From assembly GCA_947378305.1 (NCBI GenBank), contig CANCJJ010000002.1:178451-242450 (forward strand): a DNA stretch of 64,000 bases. The letters run 5' to 3'. Under the pieces are notes generated by a model that was not told the origin of the DNA, made no database searches, and worked only from the letters and a program-made list of their open reading frames with translations. Shown here piece by piece: positions 8,784 to 18,623 of this stretch (its first letter is position 1; each line of letters begins with the position of its first letter). A program made the position numbers and the translations under genes. This DNA is from Phenylobacterium aquaticum (GTDB lineage Bacteria; Pseudomonadota; Alphaproteobacteria; Caulobacterales; Caulobacteraceae).

Positions 8784-9899
8784 TTGTCACTTCAGTCTGC
8801 CTATGACGCCCGTTTGGCTGCGGGGCTGATCCGGCCAGACCTGGCCCAGGTCGAGGGTCTGGCGGCCCTGGGGCGGCTGGCCGATAGCCTTGGGGTCGGG
8901 GCCAGGCCCGGCCTGTTTCGCAAGCCCCCGGAAGCCCAAAAGGGCGTCTATCTCTGGGGACCGGTTGGGCGGGGCAAGTCCATGCTCATGGACCTGTTCT
9001 TTGAGACCGTGGGCGTGAAGGCCCGTCGTCGAACCCATTTCCATGTCTTTATGGGCGAGATTCACAGGCTCATCGGAGTCTGGCGTACGGGGGATGTGGC
9101 CGTCCGGAAGGCCACCTTCCGGCAGGTTCGCGGAGATGACCCGATTCCCCCGATCGCCGACCTTGTGGCGCGGCAGGCCTCCCTGATCTGTTTTGACGAA
9201 TTTCAGGTTACCGATATTGCCGATGCCATGATTCTGGGGCGGCTCTTCGAGGCCCTTTTTGCGCGGGGTGTGACCCTGGTGGCCACCTCGAACCGGGCAC
9301 CGGACGATCTTTACAGGGATGGCATTAATCGTCAGCTCTTCCTGCCCTTTATTGCCTTGCTGAAACAGCGGGTCGAGGTGGTTTCAGTGGCCGGGACCCA
9401 CGATTACCGGCTGGATCGCCTGCGGGCATCTGGTGTTTGGTTTTCGCCCTCCGACCCGGACAATCGCCGTAGTTTTCGCAGCCTCTGGCAGGACATGCTT
9501 GGGGCGGATGAGGAAGTGGGGGAGGACCTGGAGGTTCTGGGGCGCAAGATCCATCTGCCGCACAGTGCCGGCGGCATGGTGCGCACGGGCTTTGCCGACC
9601 TCTGCTCAATTCCCCTTGGCCCCAATGACTATCTGGCCCTGGCGGCCCGGTATCACACGGTATTTCTTGAAGACCTTCCCCGCCTCACCGCCAACCGCCG
9701 TGAAGAGGCCCGGCGCTTTGTGACCCTGGTCGATGCCATGTATGAGGCTAGGACCCGGCTGATCGTGCTGGCCGAAGCGGATCCCCAGAGCCTCTACAGG
9801 GAGGGCGACGGGGCCTTTGAATTTGAACGCACAGCCTCCCGCCTCCAGGAAATGCGCTCTGCCGACTGGCTCAGTGACGCGCTCCCCGGGCGGGATTAA
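8784..9899 (+). CDS. zapE: ZapE/AFG1-family ATPase
   Basis: A 371-residue AAA-type ATPase of the AFG1/ZapE family, near the length of E. coli ZapE. Walker A GPVGRGKSM is at residues 59-67, Walker B LICFDE at 134-139, and the arginine-finger region VATSNRAPDDLYRDG follows. ZapE associates with the divisome in enterobacteria; mitochondrial AFG1 links to respiratory complex turnover, which fits the adjacent sdh genes equally well. The start appears to be the TTG at 8784, 14 bases after mmsA, with no strong ribosome site. Confidence 0.9.
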   Translation: MSLQSAYDARLAAGLIRPDLAQVEGLAALGRLADSLGVGARPGLFRKPPEAQKGVYLWGPVGRGKSMLMDLFFETVGVKARRRTHFHVFMGEIHRLIGVWRTGDVAVRKATFRQVRGDDPIPPIADLVARQASLICFDEFQVTDIADAMILGRLFEALFARGVTLVATSNRAPDDLYRDGINRQLFLPFIALLKQRVEVVSVAGTHDYRLDRLRASGVWFSPSDPDNRRSFRSLWQDMLGADEEVGEDLEVLGRKIHLPHSAGGMVRTGFADLCSIPLGPNDYLALAARYHTVFLEDLPRLTANRREEARRFVTLVDAMYEARTRLIVLAEADPQSLYREGDGAFEFERTASRLQEMRSADWLSDALPGRD

Positions 9900-9933
9900 G
9901 TCGTCGGGCTGGACCCGGATTCAACAGCTTGCG

Positions 9934-9958
9934 TTGACAGACAGGGCAGGGCGCTTAA
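9934..9958 (+). promoter_or_regulatory. Candidate housekeeping promoter of the sdh operon
   Basis: TTGACA at 9934-9939 is followed, 13 bases later, by GCTTAA at 9953-9958. This resembles the Caulobacter-type housekeeping promoter (TTGACG, spacer of 10-14, GCTANA). It lies about 35 bases before the sdhC ATG in the only gap upstream of the operon. Confidence 0.5.
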
Positions 9959-9991
9959 AAGCGGCTGCAATCTGGTTCACCGGAATCTCCC

Positions 9992-10390
9992 ATGACTGAT
10001 ACGCCTCGCGAACGTCCCCTCTCGCCGCACCTCCAGGTCTGGCGTTGGCACTCAACCATGTTCTCGTCCATCGCCCACCGGGCAACAGGTGTAGCGCTTT
10101 ATGGCGGTGCCCTGATCCTGGCCTTCTGGGCCATTGCCCTGGCCTCGGGGCCGGACGCTTACAATCTTTACATGACCTTGCTCGGCGGGCCTATTGGACG
10201 CCTGGTCATGCTGGGCCTTAGCGTTTCGGTCTTTTATCACCTGGCCAACGGCATCCGACACCTGGTCTGGGATACGGGGCGTGGCCTCGACATCAAGACG
10301 GCCGGGGCCTCTACGGCTCTGGTCATTGCCTTTGCCCTGGCGGCCACGGCGGCCGTCTGGGTGATTGCGGCCATGACGGGAGCGATCTGA
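9992..10390 (+). CDS. sdhC: Succinate dehydrogenase cytochrome b556 subunit
   Basis: A 132-residue inner-membrane subunit with three predicted transmembrane helices. The N-terminal block PLSPHLQVWRWHSTMFSSIAHR is characteristic of SdhC, and the second-helix motif YHLANGIRHLVWD contains the expected haem-ligand histidine. It anchors complex II and forms the quinone site with SdhD. It is the first gene of sdhCDAB; its stop overlaps the sdhD start by one base (TGATG). Confidence 0.96.
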   Translation: MTDTPRERPLSPHLQVWRWHSTMFSSIAHRATGVALYGGALILAFWAIALASGPDAYNLYMTLLGGPIGRLVMLGLSVSVFYHLANGIRHLVWDTGRGLDIKTAGASTALVIAFALAATAAVWVIAAMTGAI

Positions 10391-10779
10391 TGGAAAACTA
10401 TCGCACACCCCTTTCCCGGGCCCGTGGACTTGGGGCTTCCGGTCATGGTGCCGGACACTGGCTCGCGGAGCGGATTTCCGCCGTTGCCCTGGTGCCTCTG
10501 GTTCTGTGGGCCATTGCCGGCGTCCTGCATCTGGCGGCTACGGACTTTGGCGGCGCGACGGCCTGGGTGGGCCAGCCGTTGAATGCTGTCCTGCTCGTTC
10601 TCCTGGTGGCTGTGGCCTTCTGGCACATGCATTCAGGCATGCGGGTGATCATCGAGGACTATATTCACAAGACCTCCACCAAGATGGTCCTGCTGATCAC
10701 CAACCTCTTCGTCGCTGTCCTGGTGGGCAGTCTGGCAATTTTCTCAATTCTCAAGGTTGCGCTGGAAGGCACCGTTTAG
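10390..10779 (+). CDS. sdhD: Succinate dehydrogenase membrane anchor subunit
   Basis: A 129-residue hydrophobic anchor subunit with three predicted helices and the motif [16 protein letters not shown], which carries the second haem-ligand histidine and the quinone-site region. With SdhC it attaches the SdhAB catalytic dimer to the membrane. It overlaps sdhC by one base and ends four bases before the sdhA start, consistent with one transcript. Confidence 0.95.
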   Translation: MENYRTPLSRARGLGASGHGAGHWLAERISAVALVPLVLWAIAGVLHLAATDFGGATAWVGQPLNAVLLVLLVAVAFWHMHSGMRVIIEDYIHKTSTKMVLLITNLFVAVLVGSLAIFSILKVALEGTV

Positions 10780-10783
10780 ACGC

Positions 10784-12571
10784 ATGGCATCGTATCAGTT
10801 CATCGATCACAAGTTTGACGTCGTCGTCGTCGGAGCCGGTGGATCCGGACTCCGCGCGGCTCTGGGTTGCGCTCAGGCGGGTCTGAAAACCGCCTGTATC
10901 TCCAAGGTATTTCCGACCCGTTCCCACACGGTGGCCGCCCAGGGCGGGATTTCCGCCAGTCTTGGCAATATGGGCGAGGATGACTGGCGCTGGCACATGT
11001 ACGACACCGTCAAGGGCTCGGACTGGCTGGGCGACCAGGACGCGATCGAATATCTCTGCCGGAATGCCCCGGCGGCGGTCTATGAGCTGGAGCACTGGGG
11101 TGTGCCCTTCTCGCGGACCCCGGACGGCAAGATCTATCAGCGCGCCTTTGGCGGCATGACCCGGAACTATGGCGAAGCCCCGATCCAGCGCACCTGCGCC
11201 GCGGCCGACCGCACTGGCCACGCCATGCTGCACACCATGTATGGTCAGGCCCTGGCCCAGAATACCGAATTTTTCATCGAGTATTTTGCCCTCGACCTGA
11301 TCATGGACGAAGGCACTTGCCGGGGCGTCACCGCCTGGAAGCTGGATGACGGCACCCTGCACCGGTTCCAGGCCCAGCAGGTTATCCTGGCCACAGGCGG
11401 CTATGGTCGTGCCTATTTCTCGGCGACCAGTGCCCATACCTGCACCGGCGACGGCGGCGGCATGACCCTGCGGGCTGGCTTGCCGCTTCAGGACATGGAA
11501 TTCGTCCAGTTTCACCCCACCGGGATCTATGGCGCAGGCTGTCTGATCACAGAAGGCGCGCGCGGCGAAGGCGGCTATCTGACCAATTCCGAGGGCGAGC
11601 GTTTCATGGAGCGTTATGCGCCCACCGTGAAGGATCTGGCCCCCCGGGACATGGTCAGCCGGGCCATGACCATCGAAATTCGCGAAGGCCGTGGCGTCGG
11701 GCCGAAGAAGGACCACATCCACCTTCACCTCGACCACCTTGATCCCAAGGTCCTGGCCGAACGCCTGCCCGGCATTTCGGAAAGCGCGCGCATTTTTGCT
11801 GGCGTCGATGTGACTCGCCAGCCCATCCCCGTCCTGCCCACCGTGCACTATAATATGGGCGGCATACCGACCAACTTCTTCTCCGAAGTTGTCACTCGGG
11901 TGGGTGACGATCCGGACCGGGTTGTCCCGGGTCTGATGTCCGTGGGCGAGGCTGCGTGTGTTTCCGTCCATGGTGCCAATCGTCTGGGCTCCAACAGCCT
12001 GATCGACCTGGTGGTCTTTGGTCGCTCTGCGGCCCTGCGCGTGGCCGACACGGTCAAGCCGGGTGCCACCCAGCCGGAGCTGAAGCCGGCCATGACCGAT
12101 GGTCACCTGGCGCGCTTTGACCGCCTGCGTCACGCCAGCGGCAATACGACAACCGCCGAATTGCGCCTCGAAATGCAGCAGGCCATGCAGGAAGACGCCG
12201 CCGTCTTCCGGACCGGCGACACCTTGGTCAGCGGTGTGAACCGGCTGCAGGCCATTCAGGACAAGCGCCATGACCTGAAGGTCACGGATCGGGGCATGAT
12301 CTGGAACACCGATCTCCTGGAAACCCTGGAATTTGAAAACCTCGTGGTTCAGGCCATTGTTACGGTCTCCGGGGCTGCCAACCGGACCGAGAGCCGCGGG
12401 GCCCACGCCCGGGAAGACTTCGCCGACCGGAATGACAAGTCCTGGATGAAGCACACCCTGACCTGGCTGGACGATTCCACCGGCAAGGTGAAGATCGATT
12501 ATCGTCCGGTCCATGATTACACCATGACCAATGACATCGCCCCGATCCCGCCGAAGGCGCGGGTTTACTAG
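10784..12571 (+). CDS. sdhA: Succinate dehydrogenase flavoprotein subunit
   Basis: The catalytic subunit of complex II, 595 residues. It has an N-terminal dinucleotide motif [11 protein letters not shown], the covalent-FAD site [11 protein letters not shown] with His48, the active-site block [15 protein letters not shown] and the C-terminal [16 protein letters not shown] motif. The frame is open a further 27 bases upstream into sdhD, but the ATG at 10784 gives the standard N-terminus and normal operon spacing. A long antisense frame over this gene is a codon-composition shadow. Confidence 0.98.
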   Translation: MASYQFIDHKFDVVVVGAGGSGLRAALGCAQAGLKTACISKVFPTRSHTVAAQGGISASLGNMGEDDWRWHMYDTVKGSDWLGDQDAIEYLCRNAPAAVYELEHWGVPFSRTPDGKIYQRAFGGMTRNYGEAPIQRTCAAADRTGHAMLHTMYGQALAQNTEFFIEYFALDLIMDEGTCRGVTAWKLDDGTLHRFQAQQVILATGGYGRAYFSATSAHTCTGDGGGMTLRAGLPLQDMEFVQFHPTGIYGAGCLITEGARGEGGYLTNSEGERFMERYAPTVKDLAPRDMVSRAMTIEIREGRGVGPKKDHIHLHLDHLDPKVLAERLPGISESARIFAGVDVTRQPIPVLPTVHYNMGGIPTNFFSEVVTRVGDDPDRVVPGLMSVGEAACVSVHGANRLGSNSLIDLVVFGRSAALRVADTVKPGATQPELKPAMTDGHLARFDRLRHASGNTTTAELRLEMQQAMQEDAAVFRTGDTLVSGVNRLQAIQDKRHDLKVTDRGMIWNTDLLETLEFENLVVQAIVTVSGAANRTESRGAHAREDFADRNDKSWMKHTLTWLDDSTGKVKIDYRPVHDYTMTNDIAPIPPKARVY

Positions 12572-12617
12572 GCGATACCAAACAGGCTCGAGTTGCAGGA
12601 TTCCAAGGAAGCGTCAG

Positions 12618-13400
12618 ATGGTTGAACTTACCCTGCCGAAAAATTCCCGCGTTCAGCGCGGACGTCACCACCCGGCACCGGCCGGGGCGACGAAGGTCAA
12701 GACCTTCAAGGTGTATCGTTATGATCCTGAGGGGGAATCAAACCCGCGTTGGGATACCTATGACGTCGATGTCGACGCCTGCGGCCCGATGGTTCTGGAT
12801 GTCCTCATCCACATAAAGAACACCATGGATCCAACTCTGGCCTTCCGCAGGTCCTGCCGCGAGGGCGTGTGTGGATCGTGCGCCATGAATGTCGGTGGAC
12901 GTAATACCCTGGCCTGTACCCACGGCCATGATGAAACCCCCGGCAAGGACTGTCAGATCGCCCCCTTGCCCCACATGCCGGTGGCCAAGGACCTGGTTCC
13001 TGACCTGACCCACTTTTATGCCCAGTACGCCTCCATAGAGCCCTGGTTGCACACCACCTCGCCCGAGCCCCAGAAGGAATGGCTGCAAAGCCCTGAAGAC
13101 CGGGAAAAGCTGGACGGCCTTTATGAGTGCATTCTGTGCGCCTGCTGCACCACCTCCTGCCCAAGCTACTGGTGGAATGGCGAAAAATATCTTGGCCCGG
13201 CAACCCTGCTGCATGCCTATCGGTGGCTGAGCGATAGCCGCGACGAAGCGGCCGGTGAACGTCTTGATGCCCTGGAAGACCCCTTCAAGGTCTATCGCTG
13301 CCACACCATCATGAACTGCGCCCAGGTCTGCCCCAAGGGTCTGAACCCGGCCAAGGCCATTGCCGAGGTCAAGAAGATGCTGGTCGAACGCGTCGTCTGA
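12618..13400 (+). CDS. sdhB: Succinate dehydrogenase iron-sulfur subunit
   Basis: The 260-residue electron-transfer subunit. Cys80, Cys85, Cys88 and Cys100 form the [2Fe-2S] site, Cys171, Cys174 and Cys177 start the [4Fe-4S] site, and Cys181 together with the later [14 protein letters not shown] motif completes the [3Fe-4S] and [4Fe-4S] ligands. The ATG at 12618 was preferred to an earlier in-frame codon at 12531, which lies inside sdhA. It ends the sdhCDAB operon; a weak hairpin at 13414-13433 without a T-tract follows. Confidence 0.97.
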   Translation: MVELTLPKNSRVQRGRHHPAPAGATKVKTFKVYRYDPEGESNPRWDTYDVDVDACGPMVLDVLIHIKNTMDPTLAFRRSCREGVCGSCAMNVGGRNTLACTHGHDETPGKDCQIAPLPHMPVAKDLVPDLTHFYAQYASIEPWLHTTSPEPQKEWLQSPEDREKLDGLYECILCACCTTSCPSYWWNGEKYLGPATLLHAYRWLSDSRDEAAGERLDALEDPFKVYRCHTIMNCAQVCPKGLNPAKAIAEVKKMLVERVV

Positions 13401-13471
13401 CGGATTGCGATAGATCAGAACCATAGGTCTGATAAGTTGACGCCAACGTCACTTTTCTGCAAAGGGCTAGT

Positions 13472-14701
13472 ATGACCTCGGCAGAAGCACATGTTGTGAT
13501 TGTTGGAGCGGGCCACGCGGGCGGCACCGCTGCGGCCTTGTTGCGCCAATACGGCCACAAGGGCCCGATTACCCTGATAGGTGAGGAGCCCATTCCGCCC
13601 TATCAGCGCCCGCCCCTGTCCAAGGCCTGGCTCAAGGGCGAGGCGGATGCGGAATCCCTGGCGCTGAAGCCGCTGGACTTCTATGCCGAGAACGAGATCG
13701 ACTTCAGGGCAAATAGCCGGGCCGTGGGTCTGGATCGCGCTACGAAGACCGTGCAGCTTTCTGACGGCTCAAGCTTGACCTACGACCACTTGATTCTGGC
13801 CACTGGGTCGCGGGCGATCCACCTGTCGATTCCGGGCTCTGACCTGCGCGGTATTCTGGCCCTGCGGACCGCAGCCGATGCCGAACAGCTGAAGCGTGAA
13901 CTCGGACCCGGCCTGCGCATGGCTGTGGTAGGCGGTGGCTATATCGGCCTTGAAGCAGCGGCCTCTGCCCGTGCCCTCGGGGCCGATGTGGTTGTCCTGG
14001 AGCGTGAGTCCCGCTTGCTGGCCCGGGTGGCTGGAGAAACCCTGTCGAACTTCTTCCAGGCCCGACACGAGGCCCAGGGCGTTGACTTTGAACTCGGAGC
14101 CTCGGTGAGCGCCTTCGAAGGCCGCAATGGCCGGGTGACGGGTGTCCAACTTGCCGATGGGCGCGTCATCCCCTGCGATCTGGTCCTGGTGGGCGTGGGC
14201 GTGATCCCGAACGATGATCTGGCCAAGATTGCGGGTCTGGAGGTCAATCGCGGCATTGTGGTGGATCTGGAGGCCCGAACCTCGGACCCGGCCATTTTCG
14301 CCATTGGGGACGTGGCCCTGCGTCCCATGCCCATTTATGACCGCATGTTTCGGATGGAGAGCGTGCCCAACGCCCTGGAACAGGCCAAACAGGTCGCGAG
14401 CGCCATTACCGGCCGCCCGGCACCTTCAGGCGAAGTCCCCTGGCAATGGTCGGATCAATATGACCTGAAGCTTCAGATTGCGGGCTATAATTTCGACTCG
14501 GACCAGGAATTGGTGCGTGGCGATCCGGCCACGGGCAAGTTTGCACTCTTCCACCTCAAGGGTGACCAGATTCAGTGTGTTGAGGCGATCAATTCACCGC
14601 CCGAGTTCATGATGGGCCGTCAGCTCATCGGCAATCGCAAGCCTGTCGACAAGACCAGACTTGCAGACCCAACCATTTCTATGAAAGAGGTCGCCGGGTA
14701 A
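13472..14701 (+). CDS. FAD-dependent ferredoxin reductase (putidaredoxin reductase-like)
   Basis: A 409-residue pyridine nucleotide-disulfide-type oxidoreductase. The N-terminal FAD motif [16 protein letters not shown], the NAD-binding motif [12 protein letters not shown] near residue 150, and the second FAD contact IFAIGDVA are all visible. No redox-active CxxxxC pair is present, which fits ferredoxin or rubredoxin reductases rather than lipoamide dehydrogenase. The adrenodoxin-type ferredoxin 16 bases downstream is the likely partner. The final acceptor, such as a P450, an oxygenase or a biosynthetic enzyme, is not in the window. Confidence 0.88.
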   Translation: MTSAEAHVVIVGAGHAGGTAAALLRQYGHKGPITLIGEEPIPPYQRPPLSKAWLKGEADAESLALKPLDFYAENEIDFRANSRAVGLDRATKTVQLSDGSSLTYDHLILATGSRAIHLSIPGSDLRGILALRTAADAEQLKRELGPGLRMAVVGGGYIGLEAAASARALGADVVVLERESRLLARVAGETLSNFFQARHEAQGVDFELGASVSAFEGRNGRVTGVQLADGRVIPCDLVLVGVGVIPNDDLAKIAGLEVNRGIVVDLEARTSDPAIFAIGDVALRPMPIYDRMFRMESVPNALEQAKQVASAITGRPAPSGEVPWQWSDQYDLKLQIAGYNFDSDQELVRGDPATGKFALFHLKGDQIQCVEAINSPPEFMMGRQLIGNRKPVDKTRLADPTISMKEVAG

Positions 14702-14717
14702 GACCGGCGAGGAAAAA

Positions 14718-15038
14718 ATGGCTAAGATTACCTATGTAGAGCATGACGGTACCGAGCACGTTCTGGACGTCAAGTCGGGCCTTTCCGTCATGGAAGGTGC
14801 CGTGAAGAACAATATTCCTGGCATTGATGCGGACTGCGGCGGGGCCTGCGCTTGCGCCACCTGCCATGTCTATGTCGAGGGCGACTGGCTTTCCAAGACC
14901 GGCGATAAGTCGGCCATGGAAGAGTCCATGCTGGACTTTGCCGAGAGTGTTGAGGCCAACAGCCGCCTCGCTTGCCAGATCAAGGTTTCCGATGCCCTGG
15001 ACGGCCTGGTTGTCCGGATGCCGGAAAGCCAGCACTAG
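14718..15038 (+). CDS. Adrenodoxin-type [2Fe-2S] ferredoxin
   Basis: A 106-residue ferredoxin with the ligand pattern Cys40, Cys46, Cys49 and Cys86 (CX5CX2C then a distant Cys), which marks the adrenodoxin/putidaredoxin class rather than plant-type ferredoxins. It immediately follows its probable reductase and should carry single electrons to an unidentified acceptor. It converges on divL with a 37-base gap. Confidence 0.93.
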   Translation: MAKITYVEHDGTEHVLDVKSGLSVMEGAVKNNIPGIDADCGGACACATCHVYVEGDWLSKTGDKSAMEESMLDFAESVEANSRLACQIKVSDALDGLVVRMPESQH

Positions 15039-15075
15039 GCCGAGACCCCCGTTGGGTGTCCAGGGCAGAACCGGC

Positions 15076-17385
15076 TCAGGCCGGGGCGTCCTGGCCCTCT
15101 GCGGTTTCTGGCAGGTGGCAGGTGAAGGTTGACCCGGCACCGGGCTCACTTTCCAGCGTGACCCAACCTCCGTGCAGATCGACGATGGACTTGACCAGGG
15201 ACAGGGCCAGACCTGGCGCGCCCCGGTCTCGGCCGATGAAGCGGTCGAATATGTGGGCCTGCACGTCGAAGGGAATGCCGCGCCCGGTATCGGCCACGGC
15301 AATCTGTATTTCTCCGAACCCTCGACGGGCGGAGAGGGTGACCGATCCCCCCCTCGGGGTTTGCCTCAGGGCATGTTCGGCCAGGTGATGCACAACCTGG
15401 GACAGACGCCGCACGTCCCCCGGCATCATGCCAATCTCCGCAGGACAGAGGACGGTAAGCCTGATCCCGTCTCGCTGGGCGAGAGGCTGCCAGCGGACAT
15501 CTGCCGCCTTGAAAAGGTCGGCAACATCCACCGATCCCATCTCCAGCGTCATCTCGTTGGCATCGATCTCGGCCATGTCGAGCACGTCATCGATCGATCT
15601 TGCCAGTTGGGCCGCGGCCAGTCGAATGGCCTCTGCATGTTCCCGCCCAGCCGCCGTCAGGGTATCCTCAACCCCACCCAGTAATTCTGAATAGCCCAAT
15701 ATGGTGGTCAGGGGGGTGCGCAGTTCGTAGGAAACATTGGCTACGAAATCCCGCTTTAGCCGTTCCGCTTCGGTCAGGGCCGCAGAGCGGTCAGCCAGGG
15801 CACTCTCCAGTTTCCGGGCGTCCGTCACGTCCGTAAAGGCGATCAGTGTGGCCCCATCCGGCAGGGGGCGTGACTGGTAAACCACCGCCCGGGATTCCGA
15901 GGTGCGAACTTCGCCGGTGACCGGTGCCCTTGCCTGGGGGTCCGTGTCTGCCACCCGCGCCTTCAGGTCTCGCCAGAAGGTCTGGTCGTGCACTTTCGGA
16001 ACGCACAGGTCGACCACGCCTTCAAAGTCATGGGCCAGGGCCAGTTGCTGCGGGGTCAGGCCCCAAAAACGCTCAAAGGCCTCGTTGTGCAGGCGCAGTC
16101 GTCCATCCGACCCAAAGACCGCCACGGCATCATTCAGCTTGTCCAGGGTCGCCTTCTGGACCTGGATCAGGGCGTTGTATTGGGCCTTGAGCCGCAATTC
16201 CCCGGTCATGTCCGAGAACAACAGGACAATACCTCCCAGGGGGTGAGGCTGGCGCACCACCCGAAGCGTTCGGCCATCCGGCAGGCTCCAGATGTCGTCC
16301 GGAACGCCTTCCAGCCTTTGATAGGCCGCCAGTTCTGAACCTTTCCAGCGGGCATAGTCGGCGGTTTCGGGAAGCTTTCGCCTCTGCCTTAGGCGATCCA
16401 GCACCTCAGAATGGGTCGGGCGCTCGCCAAGCCAGGCTGGCTCCAGGCCCCAGAGTTCGGAAAAGGCTGTGTTAAAAAAGGAAAGTCTGCGGGTCGGCGT
16501 GAAGACGGCCACCGCGTCAGCTATGTGGTTCAGGGTCTCGTCATGGGCCTCGACATTGCGCTTTAACGCTTCCCGAAGGTCCTCAGCCTCGGTGATGTCC
16601 TCACTCCAGATGCTGGCACCACCGTCGATGGGGCTGGCAGTCAGGCGCAGGGCACGACGGCGGCCGCCAAAACTGATCCAGCGGACCAGTTGGCGGGTTT
16701 CCTTGCGGCTGACGGAATCGCGACCCAGGGCATCAATGGCCGGATCAAGGCTTGCCCCGCGATCCAGGGCTTCCCTAAGGCTGGTTGCTCCGACGGCGCC
16801 CAGCCAGGCCTTGTTGACCCAGGTTGGCGTGCCGTCGGCGGCGGTCATCCAGGCCGGACTGGTACGACTGTCCAGAAAGGCCGCAAATTGCGACGGGGGC
16901 GGCAGGCCCTGAGCGTCATGGTCCAGGGGCGAAATCCGCAGCCAGGCCAGGGCCCCGGCCGTTCGGCCATCGACACGGATCGCCCCCAGGGGGCTCTTGA
17001 TCTCAAGACTACAGGCCTCGCCCTGGTCGATCAGCCCCTTGAGCTTACGGGCATGATCGGGGCTGGTTTGACGCAAGGCCTCCAAGACGGCACCCGCATT
17101 GGCCTTGTTCAGTCCCAGTATCGCCTGGCAGGTCGAGAAGGTTTCCTGCCCGGACACCAGCGAGACATGACCATTTTCAATAGCCAAAAGGCAGGACTCA
17201 AAGGCTTCTGCGCTTGCGAGCATGGCCTCCAGGCCGAACTGGGTCCGCCCGAGTTCATCGCTCAGGGCCGCCGTGCGCGCCGCTCTCAGTCTGTCCTGGC
17301 TGATGGTCCAGGCCAGGACGCCAAGACTGATCAGCCCGGTGCCGACATTTATCGAAAAGATCAGCGTCTGCGTGTTCAACGCCAC
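15076..17385 (-). CDS. divL: DivL, atypical PAS-domain histidine kinase-like cell-cycle regulator
   Basis: A 769-residue protein with an N-terminal membrane segment (about 8-27), several PAS-like domains and a C-terminal kinase module. The dimerisation block reads NVSYELRTPLTTILG, with Tyr553 where histidine kinases have the phospho-acceptor His; this Tyr is the hallmark of DivL in Caulobacterales. The ATPase domain keeps a G1-like ADTGRGI and an F-box-like IFDRF, but the N-box reads HHLAEHA, with His667 and His671 where two Asn are usual. Established role: DivL senses phospho-DivK and tunes CckA, and so CtrA, at the new cell pole. Start is the ATG at 17385. Confidence 0.95.
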   Translation of the reverse strand: MALNTQTLIFSINVGTGLISLGVLAWTISQDRLRAARTAALSDELGRTQFGLEAMLASAEAFESCLLAIENGHVSLVSGQETFSTCQAILGLNKANAGAVLEALRQTSPDHARKLKGLIDQGEACSLEIKSPLGAIRVDGRTAGALAWLRISPLDHDAQGLPPPSQFAAFLDSRTSPAWMTAADGTPTWVNKAWLGAVGATSLREALDRGASLDPAIDALGRDSVSRKETRQLVRWISFGGRRRALRLTASPIDGGASIWSEDITEAEDLREALKRNVEAHDETLNHIADAVAVFTPTRRLSFFNTAFSELWGLEPAWLGERPTHSEVLDRLRQRRKLPETADYARWKGSELAAYQRLEGVPDDIWSLPDGRTLRVVRQPHPLGGIVLLFSDMTGELRLKAQYNALIQVQKATLDKLNDAVAVFGSDGRLRLHNEAFERFWGLTPQQLALAHDFEGVVDLCVPKVHDQTFWRDLKARVADTDPQARAPVTGEVRTSESRAVVYQSRPLPDGATLIAFTDVTDARKLESALADRSAALTEAERLKRDFVANVSYELRTPLTTILGYSELLGGVEDTLTAAGREHAEAIRLAAAQLARSIDDVLDMAEIDANEMTLEMGSVDVADLFKAADVRWQPLAQRDGIRLTVLCPAEIGMMPGDVRRLSQVVHHLAEHALRQTPRGGSVTLSARRGFGEIQIAVADTGRGIPFDVQAHIFDRFIGRDRGAPGLALSLVKSIVDLHGGWVTLESEPGAGSTFTCHLPETAEGQDAPA

Positions 17386-17468
17386 CTGTCCGAAGTCCTA
17401 TTCAAGCCGCTCGCGAATCAATCATTCCAACATAGGCTGGAAGCAGAAAATGAGCGATAATACGGGCC

Positions 17469-18005
17469 ATGACAGCCATTCTCTATCCGGTCGCCAAGGA
17501 TCCAGACCTTGCCCTCAACCAGCCCATGGGTCAGGCGGCCCGTGCCAGGGAGGCTCAGGACATTGCCGGGGAGGCGGTTCGCTTCGTCTCGGGCCCTGCA
17601 GGACCTAGCTATGCCACGCTGGAATTGGCTCAGGCAGCTTGCCGGGCCAATCTTGCCGAAGCCTGGTGTCAGCTGGCTGAGCGTGTCCAGGCCGTGCGTC
17701 CTCCACCGCCCGTGGCTCCGCTGATGGAAAACGGTCGCAGGTGGCCTGCGCCGCCCCTCGAGGCACCGGCCACCCTTTGGCAGTTGCAGGTCTCCTACTG
17801 GTGCCCGGTCTCGGCAATCTCCACCACCGAAACAGCCCAGGCCCGCCAGGCCCGCCGGCAGGTGCGGGAGCCGGTTGATCACCAGACCCTCAGTACCCTG
17901 ACCCGCCAACCCCTGCGGGCCATCAAGCCCCAGCAGCCCCTAGACATCGGCCTGTTCGAACGCCGCCTGCCTGAATCTCCCCACATTGTGGTGCCAGATG
18001 AATGA
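17469..18005 (+). CDS. Unrecognised protein of 178 residues
   Basis: I do not recognise this protein. It is soluble-looking, rich in Ala, Gln, Arg and Pro, with no signal peptide, membrane segment or catalytic motif that I can name. It diverges from divL across an 83-base gap, and the plus frame is preferred to a 163-residue antisense frame because its composition is protein-like and it fits neatly between divL and the lipocalin gene. The Pro-rich central stretch (about residues 77-98) and the strongly basic section after residue 124 suggest a flexible, possibly interaction-prone protein. Position beside divL is suggestive only. Confidence 0.6.
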   Translation: MTAILYPVAKDPDLALNQPMGQAARAREAQDIAGEAVRFVSGPAGPSYATLELAQAACRANLAEAWCQLAERVQAVRPPPPVAPLMENGRRWPAPPLEAPATLWQLQVSYWCPVSAISTTETAQARQARRQVREPVDHQTLSTLTRQPLRAIKPQQPLDIGLFERRLPESPHIVVPDE

Positions 18006-18073
18006 TCGGCTTTCCCTCCAGGTGTTTGGGGGGACTTTTTAACCGGCTAGATTCACGCTAAGGGCTGACCGTC

Positions 18074-18610
18074 ATGTTTTTACGCCAAGTCCTTTTCCTT
18101 CTCGCAATGGTTGCCGCCATTGGCACCGCCCCGCGGGCCCTTGCGGTTGAGTTGAAGGCCCCGACAGGCGGCATCGATTTTTCACAGATCACAGGCCGCT
18201 GGTACGAGATCGCCCGCCTGCCCAACCGCTTCCAGAAGGATTGCCAGGCCGGAGCTTCGGACTGGTCGGCAAGTGCGGATGGCTATTCCGTGGTCCAGAT
18301 CTGCCACAAGGGCTCTGTCAGTTCGCCTGCGACGGAGTGGAAGGGCACAGCCAAGATCCTGGATCCGAAGAATGCGAACCGAATCAAGATCAACTATTTC
18401 GGCGGTCTGGTCAGTGCGGAATACTGGGTTCTGGATAGTCGCTCGGATCAGGGCTGGATGTTACTGGGTACGCCCAACGGCCGTTATCTCTGGCTCATGT
18501 CCCAGAAACCCAGTCTGGCCGCCTCGGCCAAGGCTCAGGCCCTGGCCCGCATTAAACAGCTCGGGTATAATATGAGTGCCCTGGAATTTCCGCTCCCGGC
18601 CCGCAACTAG
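18074..18610 (+). CDS. blc: Bacterial lipocalin (Blc-like)
   Basis: A secreted lipocalin of 178 residues. A Sec signal peptide ends near Ala24 (ALA before VEL), followed by the family GxW motif in ITGRWYEIARLPN at Trp43 and the later conserved block NYFGGLVSAEYWVLD. Unlike E. coli Blc there is no lipobox Cys, so it is probably soluble in the periplasm rather than an outer-membrane lipoprotein. Bacterial lipocalins bind lysophospholipids or fatty acids. The next gene, mmcB, follows after 13 bases and may share the transcript. Confidence 0.93.
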   Translation: MFLRQVLFLLAMVAAIGTAPRALAVELKAPTGGIDFSQITGRWYEIARLPNRFQKDCQAGASDWSASADGYSVVQICHKGSVSSPATEWKGTAKILDPKNANRIKINYFGGLVSAEYWVLDSRSDQGWMLLGTPNGRYLWLMSQKPSLAASAKAQALARIKQLGYNMSALEFPLPARN

Positions 18611-18623
18611 GTCTGGTCCTCCC

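Noticed and set aside
10751..12514. A 587-residue open frame antisense to sdhA
   Set aside because: It mirrors the strong third-position GC bias of sdhA; the sdhA protein is fully conserved and the antisense product has no family features.
13414..13433. Small hairpin after sdhB as a rho-independent terminator
   Set aside because: The stem is only six base pairs and no T-tract follows.
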